Shown here: piece by piece, positions 18,541-27,696 of the stretch
Layout: each line of letters begins with the position of its first letter
How positions within the stretch are numbered: the first letter of the stretch is position 1
From: an uncultured Dehalococcoidia bacterium
Lineage (GTDB): Bacteria > Chloroflexota > Dehalococcoidia > Lucifugimonadales > Lucifugimonadaceae
DNA length: 64,000 bases
Direction: 5' to 3'
Assembly (NCBI GenBank): GCA_951812795.1
Contig: OX638325.1
Location: 310,001-374,000 of the forward strand
Translations under genes and position numbers: made by a program
The notes under the pieces: generated by a model
The model's input: the letters and a program-made list of their open reading frames with translations, nothing else
The model's database searches: none
What the model was told of the DNA's origin: nothing

Positions 18541-19881
18541 TCATTCTGACAGAACGTCTGCGGCGATACCGTCAAGCTGATCCTGCAACGCATGCCTCAA
18601 TCCGGAGACCGGGACCCTAACCTGCGCCATCGTGTCGCGGTGCCGGATGGTAACCGCATCGTCCGACTCCACTGTCTCGAAGTCGACGGTCACGCACAAC
18701 GGCGTACCAATCTCGTCTTGACGACGGTAACGTCGCCCGATACTCTGCGTCTCGTCGTACTGCGTGCTGAAGCCCGAACGCACCAAGTCATAGACCTCTC
18801 CAGCCTTGGGCGTCAACTTCGGGTTGCGACTCAACGGCAAGATAGCAACTTGGTATGGTGCGATGTTCGGGTGAAATCGCAGAACAACACGTTTATCGTT
18901 GTTGACTTCCTCTTCGTCATACGCATCGACTAGGAACGCTAGCGCCGATCGGTCGGCACCCATAGCTGGTTCGACAACGAACGGTACGTAGCGCTTATTG
19001 TTCGGTTGGTCGTAGTACGACAGGTCTTTGCCCGATTTTTCGATATGGGCTTTCAAGTCGTAGTCGGTGCGATTGGAAATCGTCTCCAACTCGCCCCATC
19101 CCCAAGGGAACAGAAACTCGATGTCGGCACTACCTTTGGAGTAGTGGGGCAGTTCGTCCGCTTCGTGTTCGCGCACCCGCAATTTCGACCGGCGGAGGCC
19201 AAGTCCGGTGAACCAATCCGACGAAAAGTCTATCCAGTACCGATGCCACTCCTCGTCAGTGCCGGGTTCACAGAAATACTCCATCTCCATCTGCTCGAAT
19301 TCGCGCGTTCGGAAAGTGAAGTTTCCGGGCGTTATCTCGTTTCGGAACGACTTGCCTTGCTGCGCGATTCCGAACGGTATCCGAACTCGGCTACTGTTCA
19401 CCACATTGTCGAAATCGACGAACATCGCTTGGGCCGTCTCGGGGCGCAGGTAGACGATGTTGTCGTCGCCTTCAACCGGACCGATGCGGGTACGGAACAT
19501 GAGGTTGAAATGACGTGGTTCGCTAAGTTCACCGCCACAGTCCGGGCAACCGTGGGATTCCAGCAAGTCGGAGCGATGCCTTCTATGGCACTCTTTGCAC
19601 TCCGCCAATGGATCAGTGAAACTGTCAACGTGGCCGCTGGCAACCCAAACGTCCGGGTGCATCAGGATCGAAGCGTCAATGCCCACCACATCTTCGCGGT
19701 CGCGCACCATCGACTTCCACCACTGGTCCTTGACGTTGCGTTTGAGTTCTACCCCAACTGGTCCGTAGTCGTAAAGGCTACCGATTCCTCCGTATATCTC
19801 GCTGCTCTGAAAAATAAACCCTCGCCTCTTGCATAGGCTGACGACGGTGTCCAAGCTGATGTTATCGAGGTTGCGTTTCAA
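18541..19881 (-). CDS. glyQS: Glycyl-tRNA synthetase, alpha2 type
   Basis: This 446-residue class II synthetase charges tRNA-Gly. The start MKRNLDNISLDTVVSLCKRRG is followed by FIFQSSEIYGGIGSLYDYGPVG, a GlyQS hallmark. A zinc-type CKEC...CPDC pair sits near residues 96-117. Class II motif 2 is FRNEITPGNFTFRTREFEQME, and motif 3 is EPAMGADRSALAFLVDAY. The C-terminal anticodon-binding domain has PYQVAILPLSRN. It is the single-chain homodimeric form found in archaea, eukaryotes and part of the bacteria, rather than the alpha2beta2 form. The lipoprotein gene follows on the same strand with its likely start inside the downstream spacer. Confidence 0.96.
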   Translation of the reverse strand: MKRNLDNISLDTVVSLCKRRGFIFQSSEIYGGIGSLYDYGPVGVELKRNVKDQWWKSMVRDREDVVGIDASILMHPDVWVASGHVDSFTDPLAECKECHRRHRSDLLESHGCPDCGGELSEPRHFNLMFRTRIGPVEGDDNIVYLRPETAQAMFVDFDNVVNSSRVRIPFGIAQQGKSFRNEITPGNFTFRTREFEQMEMEYFCEPGTDEEWHRYWIDFSSDWFTGLGLRRSKLRVREHEADELPHYSKGSADIEFLFPWGWGELETISNRTDYDLKAHIEKSGKDLSYYDQPNNKRYVPFVVEPAMGADRSALAFLVDAYDEEEVNNDKRVVLRFHPNIAPYQVAILPLSRNPKLTPKAGEVYDLVRSGFSTQYDETQSIGRRYRRQDEIGTPLCVTVDFETVESDDAVTIRHRDTMAQVRVPVSGLRHALQDQLDGIAADVLSE

Positions 19882-20008
19882 TTTGACTTGCCGACCTTAG
19901 GCTGTTGCGGTTTCGTGAAGATAAGACGGTGCCAGTGGAAACACCGCATAGTTTCAGTGTAAAGATCGACTGCCCCAAACCCTGGCAATTGCGGAGATCA
20001 ATCCGCAC

Positions 20009-20995
20009 TCATAGCCCAGATTTCATCATTTCAACAGCGAACCATAGCCCCATAGCGCCCCCGCGATCGTCTAGCCCGGTAACCGAGTCACGAATCAGGT
20101 AGTCATCGAGACTCGCCAACGGGCCAGTCCCGACGCAGACCCTGCGCACCCCGCCATCCTCATCGATCCCTTCGGCCGCACCACGCCACGCGTTGGCAAG
20201 CACCCCGCCCCAGTCGTTTCTTGTCAACCAACCGTGATTGATTCCAAGCGCAATCGATATACCGATCATGCTCGTCGAGCTATGCTCCAGGTAAGAATCA
20301 GAATCATCGATGACTTGTCGCCACATGCCGGATTCCGGATCTTGGAATGCCCTCAGTCCTGAAAGGTGCTCGATGTGTCGCGCGACCAATCGTTCACGTT
20401 CGGTTCCCGAGTAGCCGACAAGAGTCTCGGCGAGACCCAATGCTGCGAAACCGTTTCCTCGTCCCCAAACATAGGGCGATGACAGGCAATGCCAATACAA
20501 CCCGCTAGGTTGCAACAGCCGATCGGCACATTCGAGCATGAAATCGGCTGCCAGTCCGACGTATGAGTCGTCACCGGTCAACTCAGTAGCGCGTCGCAGA
20601 ATCGTTCCTGCGAAGAACATGTCCTCGACCCTGAAATCGCGATCCAAAATGCTCGAGAACCCATCGTCTTCCCGCTCCATGAAACGATCGGCAGTTGCGA
20701 TCAACAACCATCGATAGCGCGCGTCATCCGCCAGTGACGATGCCCAATTGACGCCGGCAAAGTTGGCAGTGCCATCGCTAGGTGCGAAGACGGCATCAGG
20801 ATTGTCGACATACTCTGCCGTCACCGCCTCAATCTCAGATCTCGGGTCTGGGTACTCGCAGTCCAACGCCGAGAGTTGTAGTCGTGCCGTTAGCGAGACC
20901 CCCTGCGTATAGACCACCGGTCGATCCAATACATGACCATACACATCCGCCAAGATCCGGGCTTTTAGTTTCGCCGACTCTGCAATTGACACCAT
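20009..20995 (-). CDS. Glycoside hydrolase family 105/88-like (unsaturated glycuronyl hydrolase-like) protein
   Basis: From the preferred ATG at 20995 (MVSIAESAKLKARILADVY) the protein is about 328 residues and alpha-helical throughout, matching (alpha/alpha)6-barrel enzymes. Motifs include RVEDMFFAGTILRRATELTG, LYWHCLSSPYVWGRGNGFAALGLAETL and the C-terminal DDRGGAMGLWFAVEMM. Members of GH105/GH88 remove unsaturated uronic acids from pectin, alginate or glycosaminoglycan fragments. The longer ORF start at 21067 lies beyond a poorly conserved stretch and near the divergent SDR gene. The enzyme has no signal peptide and is probably cytoplasmic. Substrate is not predictable here. Confidence 0.72.
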   Translation of the reverse strand: MVSIAESAKLKARILADVYGHVLDRPVVYTQGVSLTARLQLSALDCEYPDPRSEIEAVTAEYVDNPDAVFAPSDGTANFAGVNWASSLADDARYRWLLIATADRFMEREDDGFSSILDRDFRVEDMFFAGTILRRATELTGDDSYVGLAADFMLECADRLLQPSGLYWHCLSSPYVWGRGNGFAALGLAETLVGYSGTERERLVARHIEHLSGLRAFQDPESGMWRQVIDDSDSYLEHSSTSMIGISIALGINHGWLTRNDWGGVLANAWRGAAEGIDEDGGVRRVCVGTGPLASLDDYLIRDSVTGLDDRGGAMGLWFAVEMMKSGL

Positions 20996-21081
20996 CGATA
21001 CCTCGCCGAATAACTGGTTTGCCGTATCATTTACGCAGACTGAATGATACAGCCACCGGAACAGCATACGGGAGACAATTT

Positions 21082-21924
21082 ATGGCGAAATCGACATCAC
21101 AGCAACTTGAGGGCAGAAGTGCATTGGTCACCGGCGGTGGCAGAGGAATTGGACGGGGCATAAGTATGACCTTGGCCTCAAGAGGTGCGGAAGTATGTGT
21201 GTCAGATATCGACGCTGAATCTGCCGAGCAAGTCGCGGCGGAAATCAACGAGGGCGGCGGCAACGCGTTCGCTGCGGGCGGCAACGTTACCGACATCGAT
21301 TCGATTTCCGAAGTGGCGCAGACCGCTATCGAAACCTTCGGCAAACTCGACATCTGCGTGCCCAACGCCGGCGTTCTTGGCGGTCCGACCTTCATGTCGC
21401 GGAGAGATTACATCGCCGAGGACTGGGATATGACGTGGGACGTCAACGTGCGCGGAGTCGTCAACACCTCGGATGCCGTAGTTGATCACATGAAGGAGCG
21501 GAGGTACGGAAAAATCGTCATCATCGCTTCGCACGGCGGGCGCGCGCCGCGCGGCGTCCCGGACGAGGGACGCGGCAATGTCCAAGGTCCGTACATGGTC
21601 TCCAAAGCGGCGGCTATCCAGTGGACGCATTGGCTAGCCATGAACATCGGGCAGTTCAATATCAACGTGAACGCGGTCTGCCCGGGTCGACTTTGGACTC
21701 CAATGTGGCAGGCCATCGCCCAGAATCACAAAGAACTCAACCCGGATCTTGCTGACATGTCGATCCGCGATATCTTCGAGATGCAGATAAAGGGCACGAT
21801 GCCGCTCGGCCGAGAGCAGACCCCCGAAGACATCGGCAAGGTCGTCGCTTTCTTGGCATCCGACGACGCGTCCGAAATCACGGGTCAGGCATTAAACGTC
21901 AACGGTGGCGGGATCATGAACTGA
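21082..21924 (+). CDS. SDR family NAD(P)-dependent oxidoreductase
   Basis: The ATG at 21082 has GGGAGA a few bases upstream. The 280-residue product has the SDR cofactor motif TGGGRGIGRGI near residue 20, the structural NAG in CVPNAGVLGG, the catalytic Ser in IVIIASHGGRA and the catalytic pair in YMVSKAAA. A C-terminal substrate region ends in ALNVNGGGIMN, usual for 3-ketoacyl reductase-like SDRs. An insertion between Ser and Tyr (PRGVPDEGRGNVQG) sets it apart from simple FabG. It is the first gene of a set going rightwards with an SRPBCC protein, amidase and FAD oxidoreductase. Confidence 0.92.
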   Translation: MAKSTSQQLEGRSALVTGGGRGIGRGISMTLASRGAEVCVSDIDAESAEQVAAEINEGGGNAFAAGGNVTDIDSISEVAQTAIETFGKLDICVPNAGVLGGPTFMSRRDYIAEDWDMTWDVNVRGVVNTSDAVVDHMKERRYGKIVIIASHGGRAPRGVPDEGRGNVQGPYMVSKAAAIQWTHWLAMNIGQFNINVNAVCPGRLWTPMWQAIAQNHKELNPDLADMSIRDIFEMQIKGTMPLGREQTPEDIGKVVAFLASDDASEITGQALNVNGGGIMN

Positions 21925-21957
21925 ACTCGTGGTCCATCAATCGATCCCCATGGTGGT

Positions 21958-21998
21958 CCGCAAGTGGGCGGTCTGCAAGTGGGCAGTCTGCAAGGCGA
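21958..21998 (+). repeat. Short imperfect direct repeat (period 15) upstream of the SRPBCC gene
   Basis: GCAAGTGGGCGGTCT and GCAAGTGGGCAGTCT sit in tandem, followed by a partial third GCAAGG. It lies in the gap between the SDR and SRPBCC genes. It may be slippage or an operator-like site; nothing supports a specific role. Confidence 0.6.
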
Positions 21999-22014
21999 AG
22001 CAAGGTAACGTGAC

Positions 22015-22500
22015 ATGGCTGAAATCTCAACCACCGTCGAGATATACCTCGACGTGAGTGCGGAGGACGCGTTCCTATGGGTAGTCGAACCCGGCAACAT
22101 GGTCTATTGGATGAATGGCGTTCGACGCGCCGACTGGATTCGACGGCAAGAAGCAGCAATTCCTCGCCCTGAAGACACTTGGGACATGCTCTACGAGTAC
22201 GCGGGCAAGGAGAATGAGATCGTGATGGAAGTCGATGTGTGCGATCCTCGCGACGGCGCTTTTGAATTTCACACCATCGAAGGTAACTATCCGATTCGGA
22301 CCGAGTACCTCTGCCAACCATCGTCGAACGGCTCTCTGTTTCGGATGACGCGCACCGCGTTCTCGGACAGCACGTTTACCTCGATCATGTTTGCGATTAC
22401 CGGCATCTTCAGCAAACCGATGATGCGCAAACAGAATTTGGCCGAGCTCACGAAGCTGAAATCGGTTATCGAAATGCAGATACCATCGAGGCGACGCTGA
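22015..22500 (+). CDS. SRPBCC-like small protein
   Basis: The 161-residue product starts MAEISTTVEIYLDVSAEDAFLW, the first strand and helix of START/SRPBCC lipid- or ligand-binding folds. It continues with beta strands ending in a long C-terminal helix (RKQNLAELTKLKSVIEM), which is the usual lid helix. Binding of a hydrophobic ligand is plausible but unproven. It lies between the SDR and amidase genes. The 90-base gap before it holds a short direct repeat of GCAAGTGGGC. Confidence 0.65.
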   Translation: MAEISTTVEIYLDVSAEDAFLWVVEPGNMVYWMNGVRRADWIRRQEAAIPRPEDTWDMLYEYAGKENEIVMEVDVCDPRDGAFEFHTIEGNYPIRTEYLCQPSSNGSLFRMTRTAFSDSTFTSIMFAITGIFSKPMMRKQNLAELTKLKSVIEMQIPSRRR

Positions 22501-22541
22501 TACCCCCAATAATCTCCACATCAATCCTCTGAGAGGCCACC

Positions 22542-23972
22542 ATGAACGACCGCGAACTAATGTTTCTGCCGGCGCATGAGCAGCGTCGGATGATCACGGA
22601 CGGCGAAATCACCTCCGTCGAATTGACCGAGGCTTCATTGCGAAGAATCGACAATTTGAATTCAAAACTCAACGCATTCGTCACCATCGACGCAGAAGGG
22701 GCCCTCGCGGCTGCGGCAGAGTGCGACCGCAAACAATCCTCTGGTGAGCCAACCGGCTCGCTTCTGGGTGTCCCCATCGGCGTCAAGGACCTCGAAGTAA
22801 CGAATGGGCTACGGACAGCTCTTGGATGCACCGCATTCGCTGATTGGGTACCGGACTTTGACTCGGCGGTGGTTGAGCGCTTGCGGGCCGCAGACGCGGT
22901 AATACTCGGCAAGACAAACGCTCCCGAGTTCGGCAATAGCGGCGAGACATTCACCGATCTGTTTCCGTCCGCGAATAACCCTTGGGATGTCACGCGACAC
23001 CCCGGGGGGTCGAGCGGCGGCACGTCAGCGGCGATCGCGTCAGGGATGTTTTCGCTGGGAAGTGGGACCGATGGCGGTGGATCTGTAAGGTTGCCGGCCT
23101 CATTCACTGGGATCTTCGGCCATAAACCTACCCATGGCCGTACCCCACGTTTCGGCGGGCGTTCCATGCCTTCCTACAACTGCACCAGCACGACTGGTCC
23201 CATGTCACAAGACGTGCGATCTTCAGCCATCATGCACATGGCCATATCAGGGCACGATCCACGTGACCCCGGTTCGCTCAAATCATCGGTGCCGGATTGC
23301 ATTGCCGGGCTGGAGGACGGCATCAAGGGAATGAAAGTCGGATTCTCGATGGACCTCGGTTACGCCTACGTCAACGACGATGTCGCTCGGGTCACCGAGG
23401 AGGCGCTCAAAGGATTGGAGGACGCCGGCGCTACCGTAGTCAACGCGGACATCAATTTCGATCCGGTGCCCGCGGAGTATTGGTGGAAAATCTGGACGGC
23501 TGGTCAAGTGGCGATGTACGGACATCTTGCGGAAGACCCTGACGTCGACTTAACCGACTACACAATGGAGATGGTTAACGCTGGATATGGCGTAACCGGA
23601 GCCGACTACGCAGTCTCGCTACGTCAAGCCGAGACCCATCGCATTCAAGTAGGGCAGCTCTTTGATGAATTCGACCTGCTGGTAACGCCGACCACGGCAG
23701 TTGAGGCGTGGCCGCACCGACAGACGCCGATGGTAGTAGGCGGTCACAGGCTTGAAGAGGGCATCGCCAACCCTTCTGCGATCCCGTTCACTGCACTGTG
23801 GAACATCTTGTGGAACCCCTGCGCCTCGGTGCCATGCGGCTTCAGCGACAGCGGTATGCCTTTGGGACTGCAGATCATTGGCCCGATCAACGACGACCCC
23901 CTTGTTTTTAGGGCATCACGAGCTTACGAGTTGGCGCGACCGTGGACATCAACGAGACCTAAGGTGTCCTGA
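22542..23972 (+). CDS. Amidase (amidase signature family)
   Basis: The 476-residue protein has the complete Ser-cisSer-Lys triad of the amidase signature family: Lys82 in GVPIGVKDLE, the GGSSGG motif near 155-160 that carries the cis-Ser, and the nucleophile Ser181 in GTDGGGSVRLPAS. The N-terminus SVELTEASLRRIDNLNSKLNAF is typical. Substrates in this family range from carboxamides and nitrile-derived amides to glutaminyl-tRNA (GatA). No GatB/GatC lies nearby, and the catabolic neighbours favour a free amide. It follows the SRPBCC gene by 41 bases and precedes the FAD oxidoreductase by 34, so an operon is likely. Confidence 0.92.
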   Translation: MNDRELMFLPAHEQRRMITDGEITSVELTEASLRRIDNLNSKLNAFVTIDAEGALAAAAECDRKQSSGEPTGSLLGVPIGVKDLEVTNGLRTALGCTAFADWVPDFDSAVVERLRAADAVILGKTNAPEFGNSGETFTDLFPSANNPWDVTRHPGGSSGGTSAAIASGMFSLGSGTDGGGSVRLPASFTGIFGHKPTHGRTPRFGGRSMPSYNCTSTTGPMSQDVRSSAIMHMAISGHDPRDPGSLKSSVPDCIAGLEDGIKGMKVGFSMDLGYAYVNDDVARVTEEALKGLEDAGATVVNADINFDPVPAEYWWKIWTAGQVAMYGHLAEDPDVDLTDYTMEMVNAGYGVTGADYAVSLRQAETHRIQVGQLFDEFDLLVTPTTAVEAWPHRQTPMVVGGHRLEEGIANPSAIPFTALWNILWNPCASVPCGFSDSGMPLGLQIIGPINDDPLVFRASRAYELARPWTSTRPKVS

Positions 23973-24006
23973 AAACACGGATTACGAATCAGGGAGGACA
24001 CGCGCG

Positions 24007-25182
24007 ATGAGCGAAACCTTCGACACCGTCGTAATCGGCGGCGGCGTGATGGGTTGCGCTACTCTGCATTACCTTGCCGACCTCGGTATCACCGACTCCA
24101 TTCTCCTCGAACGTGACACGTTGGCATCGGGCTCTACCGGACGTTCGACGACCATCCTCAGGATGCACTACTCCAACCGCGTCACCGGTGAGATGGCATG
24201 GTGGAGCAGGGACGTGATGGGCAACTTCGATGAAATCACCGGCTCGCCGAGCGGCTACCGCGAGAACCAGTGGATACTCGTCCCTGGACCGGGTAACAAA
24301 CGCGCGGCAATCCAGAACGTCGAACTAGGCCAATCAATTGGCATCGACACGGAGGTCCTCGATGTCGATGCAGCCGAGAAACAATGGCCTTACATGCGAT
24401 TTCCCGACACCGAATGCGTCGTCTGGGAGCGGAAATCGGGTTTCGCCGACTCGCATCTGGTTACCCGTGGTTTCGCCAACTCCGCGCGAAACCGTGGAGC
24501 GACCGTCAGGTTAGGGGTGACCGTCACCGAGATAATGGTCGATCACGGACGGGCGATCGGCGTCAAAACCGATCAAGGCAACATATTCGCCGATCGGGTC
24601 GTGTTGGCAGCCGGCCCGTGGAATATGGAATTCCTGGAAAACGTCGGTGCGCCGCTCCCACTCCACACAGTACGGCATCAAGTCGTCCGGCTCCAACACG
24701 ATAGCGAGTTCAGCGACAACGCTGATCCTTTCCATCCCACAATCGCGGAGAGCGTGTCGGGACTGTCGGCTAGACCAGATACACCGGGCTTCTCATTGGC
24801 CGGTTACCGCGAAGACCCCGTGGATCGCGACACCTACAACCAAGGTGTCGACACCGATGTCGCCATCGAAACAATCACTCGAATCTCCGAGATCATACCC
24901 GCATACGAAAACGTGACTTGGGCGGGCGGTTGGTCAGGTCTGTTCACCGTCACTCCTGATTGGAACCCCGTGATCGATCACGTTCCCGGTGTCGAGAATC
25001 TCGTTGTCGGTGCGGGATTTTCGGGACACGGATTCAAGATGTCGCCAGCAATCGGCCTTTCTATGGCAGAGCTTGTTTCCAAAGCGGATGTTACGACGTT
25101 TGACTTGAATCCATTACGTTTCAGCAGATTCGAAGAAGGCGACCTTCTCAAGTCAGCATACGGCGGCAACGTATTCGCGTAA
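24007..25182 (+). CDS. FAD-dependent oxidoreductase, DAO/sarcosine oxidase-like
   Basis: The ATG at 24007 follows GGGAGGA and removes a long spurious extension into the amidase gene. The 391-residue protein has the FAD-binding dinucleotide motif VVIGGGVMGCATLHYLADLG at the start, then a LLERDTLASGSTGRST segment as in glycine/D-amino-acid and sarcosine oxidases. A C-terminal flavin-contact motif GAGFSGHGFKMSPAIG is the FSGHG seen in this family. The likely job is oxidation of an amino acid or N-methylated amine in the cytoplasm. The amidase upstream could release its substrate. Confidence 0.88.
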   Translation: MSETFDTVVIGGGVMGCATLHYLADLGITDSILLERDTLASGSTGRSTTILRMHYSNRVTGEMAWWSRDVMGNFDEITGSPSGYRENQWILVPGPGNKRAAIQNVELGQSIGIDTEVLDVDAAEKQWPYMRFPDTECVVWERKSGFADSHLVTRGFANSARNRGATVRLGVTVTEIMVDHGRAIGVKTDQGNIFADRVVLAAGPWNMEFLENVGAPLPLHTVRHQVVRLQHDSEFSDNADPFHPTIAESVSGLSARPDTPGFSLAGYREDPVDRDTYNQGVDTDVAIETITRISEIIPAYENVTWAGGWSGLFTVTPDWNPVIDHVPGVENLVVGAGFSGHGFKMSPAIGLSMAELVSKADVTTFDLNPLRFSRFEEGDLLKSAYGGNVFA

Positions 25183-25659
25183 TCACGCGATATTGCCGTA
25201 AACAGCGCCGCACACGAAACCGAAAATCAGGTGCGCGATCAGAAGCACGGCAGCATATTGCCGTGAGTAACCGAGCGCGAACGGCCCGGGCGCCTTGATC
25301 TCTTCGCTGCGGATACGCGGGTGTAACAACCTGAAATACGTCAGGCTTATCCCAGTCAACACCCAGAGGAACACGGAAACGAATACGCCGTATAGCCAAG
25401 CCGTGGCTTCGACCTCAAAGGCATAAATCACCGCGGATGTGAATATGCCGTACAAGACGCCAATGACAAGCAATACGAACCGACCGATTAGTTGCTGGCC
25501 AAACGTTTTTCGCGTAAAGGCTGATCCGATAAGCGAAACAATCCCCATGTGAGATTCCGATGGTCGGGCCACTTCCCAAACCTGAAGTACTACGATGGAT
25601 GCGAATGTTCCGATCAAACCACCGATTATGGCGATTTCTAGGTTCAAACCATTCTCCAA
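25183..25659 (-). CDS. Integral membrane protein of unknown function
   Basis: The 158-residue product has four predicted helices (around residues 8-28, 60-82, 85-107 and 132-155) and no recognised motif. The start is a TTG (25659), 16 bases after the stop of the dehydratase gene, so it probably belongs to that operon. The central pairs of helices flanking LTYFRLLHPRIRSEE suggest a small transport or scaffold role, but nothing supports a function. Confidence 0.6.
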   Translation of the reverse strand: MENGLNLEIAIIGGLIGTFASIVVLQVWEVARPSESHMGIVSLIGSAFTRKTFGQQLIGRFVLLVIGVLYGIFTSAVIYAFEVEATAWLYGVFVSVFLWVLTGISLTYFRLLHPRIRSEEIKAPGPFALGYSRQYAAVLLIAHLIFGFVCGAVYGNIA

Positions 25660-25674
25660 ATCCAGCTGAGCCGT

Positions 25675-26826
25675 TTACCAATCGGCTACGGAACCATCTG
25701 CGAAGTACGACTCACCACCAAGCTCTCGGTGATATCCGGTGGCTTCGCCATCAAACACCTTCATCGCTTCGGTTTCGTCAACTTCCACGCCCAACCCTGG
25801 CGTGTTCCACAACTCGATATGGCCATCTTTGACCTGCCAGTCATTCTTGATGATGCCGTTGCCCAATGCCTGATCGACCTGCTCTTGAACCAAGAAGTTG
25901 GGTACCACGGCATCGACCGTCATGCATGCGGCCAACGCCAACGGGCCGATGGCACAGTGCGGCATGATGTGCTGGTAATAAATCTCTGCGTAGTTGGCGA
26001 TCTTCTTCAGTTCTGTAATACCGCCGCAATGGGCCACGTCCGGCTGCAAAAGCGAAACGCATTGCTGTTCGATGACGCGCCGGAACTCCCATCGCGACAA
26101 CAGACGTTCGCCGGTGGCGATCGGGAAGGGCACATGATCTGACACTAGCTTCAGAGCATCTTCGTTTTCCTGCGGCACCGGTTCTTCGACGAACATCGGC
26201 CGCATCCCTTTGAGTTCATTGCAGACCTCGATGGCGATTCCCGGAGCCATCTTCCCATGAAAGTCGAAGCACAACTCAACATCGTCTCCGACCCACTCGC
26301 GCATCGTGTACGCCATTTCGACGAATTCGTCGATTCGGGAAGGCGGTTCATGTGCGCGCCAGAATCCAGGAGGACCGGCTTTGTAGGCCGTGTAACCCAT
26401 GGCACTCAACATCTCCAGACGATTCCGAGCTTGTTCGAGAGACTCTTCTGACATGTCGCGGATGCCCCAGTGGGCATAGACGCGGATTCGGTCACGCACG
26501 TTGCCGCCCAGAAGCATGTAGCTCGGCACGCCGTAATGCTTTCCTGCGATATCCCAGAGCGCGGCATCGATTCCGGCGATCGCCGACATGTTGTGTGCGC
26601 CGCCACGGAAAAACGACGAGCGGTACATCTGCTGCCAGTGATGCTCGATCCGTAGCGGATCTTTGCCTATCAGATAGCCCGAAAACTCTTCGATCGCGGC
26701 CGGAACCGAAAGATGCTTGCCTTCAAGCGTGCTCTCGCCCCAACCTTCGATACCTGAGTCCGTCGTGATGCGAACCAGACGAGTCCGCTGTCGAGGTGAA
26801 AACTGATCAACGCGCGTTATCTTCAT
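25675..26826 (-). CDS. Mandelate racemase/galactonate dehydratase-like enzyme (enolase superfamily)
   Basis: The 383-residue product has the two-domain layout of the enolase superfamily: an N-terminal capping domain (MKITRVDQFSPRQRTRLVRI) and a C-terminal barrel with metal ligands in ELCFDFHGK (Asp), MFVEEPVPQE (Glu) and PIATGERLLSR (Glu). A C-terminal HCAIGPLALAACM supplies a His-containing loop, and WNTPGLGVEVDE is a common ending in galactonate dehydratase-like members. These enzymes remove water from sugar acids via proton abstraction next to the carboxylate. The exact sugar acid cannot be assigned. Close to Gfo/Idh and HEPN genes upstream. Confidence 0.88.
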   Translation of the reverse strand: MKITRVDQFSPRQRTRLVRITTDSGIEGWGESTLEGKHLSVPAAIEEFSGYLIGKDPLRIEHHWQQMYRSSFFRGGAHNMSAIAGIDAALWDIAGKHYGVPSYMLLGGNVRDRIRVYAHWGIRDMSEESLEQARNRLEMLSAMGYTAYKAGPPGFWRAHEPPSRIDEFVEMAYTMREWVGDDVELCFDFHGKMAPGIAIEVCNELKGMRPMFVEEPVPQENEDALKLVSDHVPFPIATGERLLSRWEFRRVIEQQCVSLLQPDVAHCGGITELKKIANYAEIYYQHIMPHCAIGPLALAACMTVDAVVPNFLVQEQVDQALGNGIIKNDWQVKDGHIELWNTPGLGVEVDETEAMKVFDGEATGYHRELGGESYFADGSVADW

Positions 26827-26889
26827 GTCACTGATTCCGGAGAGGTGGATTGTTTCGTCGGCACGAGTCTACACCCCTCGTAAGCGACA

Positions 26890-27243
26890 TCAATCGAAAT
26901 GGTTCAATTGCTCAATGAAATGGCGCACATCTACGACGCGGCGTCGGATCTGATCTTCGTCCAACCAGTTCTCGTAGAAGTTCGTGTGCAATTCCGCAGC
27001 GCTACCGAAGTCACGGCGAAGACTGGCTGATTGTGTTTCTGCCTCGATCTGAGCCATTATGTTGTAGAAGTGTGCGTGCGAGTTGTGTTTCCATCCCCTA
27101 CGCTCAGCAACGGATTTCAACGCTTGCGCCGCGGATCCCCAAAACTTCTCGGAGGCTTGGATGAGGTCACCCGCCTCCAATTCGATCATCGCTTGGTCGA
27201 AAAGGTGCGTCGAGGTCGATCGGTATTGTTCAGTTGTCGCCAT
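26890..27243 (-). CDS. HEPN/PaREP1-like small protein, copy 1
   Basis: The 117-residue alpha-helical protein starts MATTEQYRSTSTHLFDQAMIELEAGDLIQASEKFW, the pattern of HEPN-like PaREP1/nucleotidyltransferase-substrate-binding proteins. About 70 percent of positions match its paralogue at 27324-27686 along the whole length. It has no clear RxxxxH catalytic motif of active HEPN RNases, though ERRGWKHNSHAHFYN gives a His-rich patch. Its promoter/leader region is a copy of that before copy 2. HEPN proteins often pair with nucleotidyltransferases as toxin-antitoxin units, but no partner is seen. Confidence 0.7.
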   Translation of the reverse strand: MATTEQYRSTSTHLFDQAMIELEAGDLIQASEKFWGSAAQALKSVAERRGWKHNSHAHFYNIMAQIEAETQSASLRRDFGSAAELHTNFYENWLDEDQIRRRVVDVRHFIEQLNHFD

Positions 27244-27253
27244 AGCTCGCTTA

Positions 27254-27323
27254 TCACTGTTGAAATTGCTGCATATTTACGCTATCTAGGATATCTTCGC
27301 CCAACTTCAGCGTCTCGATCGCT
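27254..27323 (-). repeat. Remnant of the 3' end of the Gfo/Idh/MocA gene, between the HEPN paralogues
   Basis: Reading AIETLKLGEDILDSVNMQQFQQ then TGA, it aligns without gaps to the end of the Gfo/Idh oxidoreductase (SITTLRLCENILDSIDMSQSQQ, stop 27697). Thirteen of 22 residues match and most differences are conservative. It begins right after the copy-2 HEPN stop and ends 10 bases before the copy-1 HEPN start, just as the real gene end does relative to copy 2. Confidence 0.88.
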
Positions 27324-27686
27324 TCAATCTCGGTTTGTCAAAAGATCGATCTCCACAATGAATTGGCGCACATCCGAAGCTCGTTCCCGGATTGCTGCCT
27401 CGTCCAACCAGTTCTCATAGAAGTTAGTGTGCAGTTGCGATGCTGCATCGAAATACCGCCTCAGTTCGACGCCTTGGGCTTCCTCACGCAGCGCAGCCAT
27501 GATGTTGAAAAACTGCGCGTGGGAATCATGCTTCCAACCGCGACTTTCAGCAAGACATTTCAGCGCCTGTGCAGCCGAACCCCACAACTTTTCGGAGGCT
27601 TGGATGAGGTCACCCGCCTCCAATTCGACCATTGCTTGGTCGAAAAGGTGGGTTGAGGTCGATCGGTATTGTTCAGCTGTGGCCAT
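27324..27686 (-). CDS. HEPN/PaREP1-like small protein, copy 2
   Basis: This 120-residue paralogue of the gene at 26890-27243 shares MAT(A/T)EQYRSTSTHLFDQAM and LHTNFYENWLDE. It begins 10 bases after the Gfo/Idh stop codon, so it is co-transcribed with that gene. As in copy 1, the helical HEPN-like layout is visible but no catalytic motif is certain. It carries WKHDSHAQFFNIMAAL in place of the His-rich patch in copy 1. Function is unknown; a role as a toxin or ligand-binding helper is only a possibility. Confidence 0.72.
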   Translation of the reverse strand: MATAEQYRSTSTHLFDQAMVELEAGDLIQASEKLWGSAAQALKCLAESRGWKHDSHAQFFNIMAALREEAQGVELRRYFDAASQLHTNFYENWLDEAAIRERASDVRQFIVEIDLLTNRD

Positions 27687-27696
27687 AACTCGTTTA

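Noticed and set aside
19006..19836. Long plus-strand frame opposite glyQS (276 codons)
   Set aside because: Antisense to a conserved synthetase; no recognised domain and no start context.
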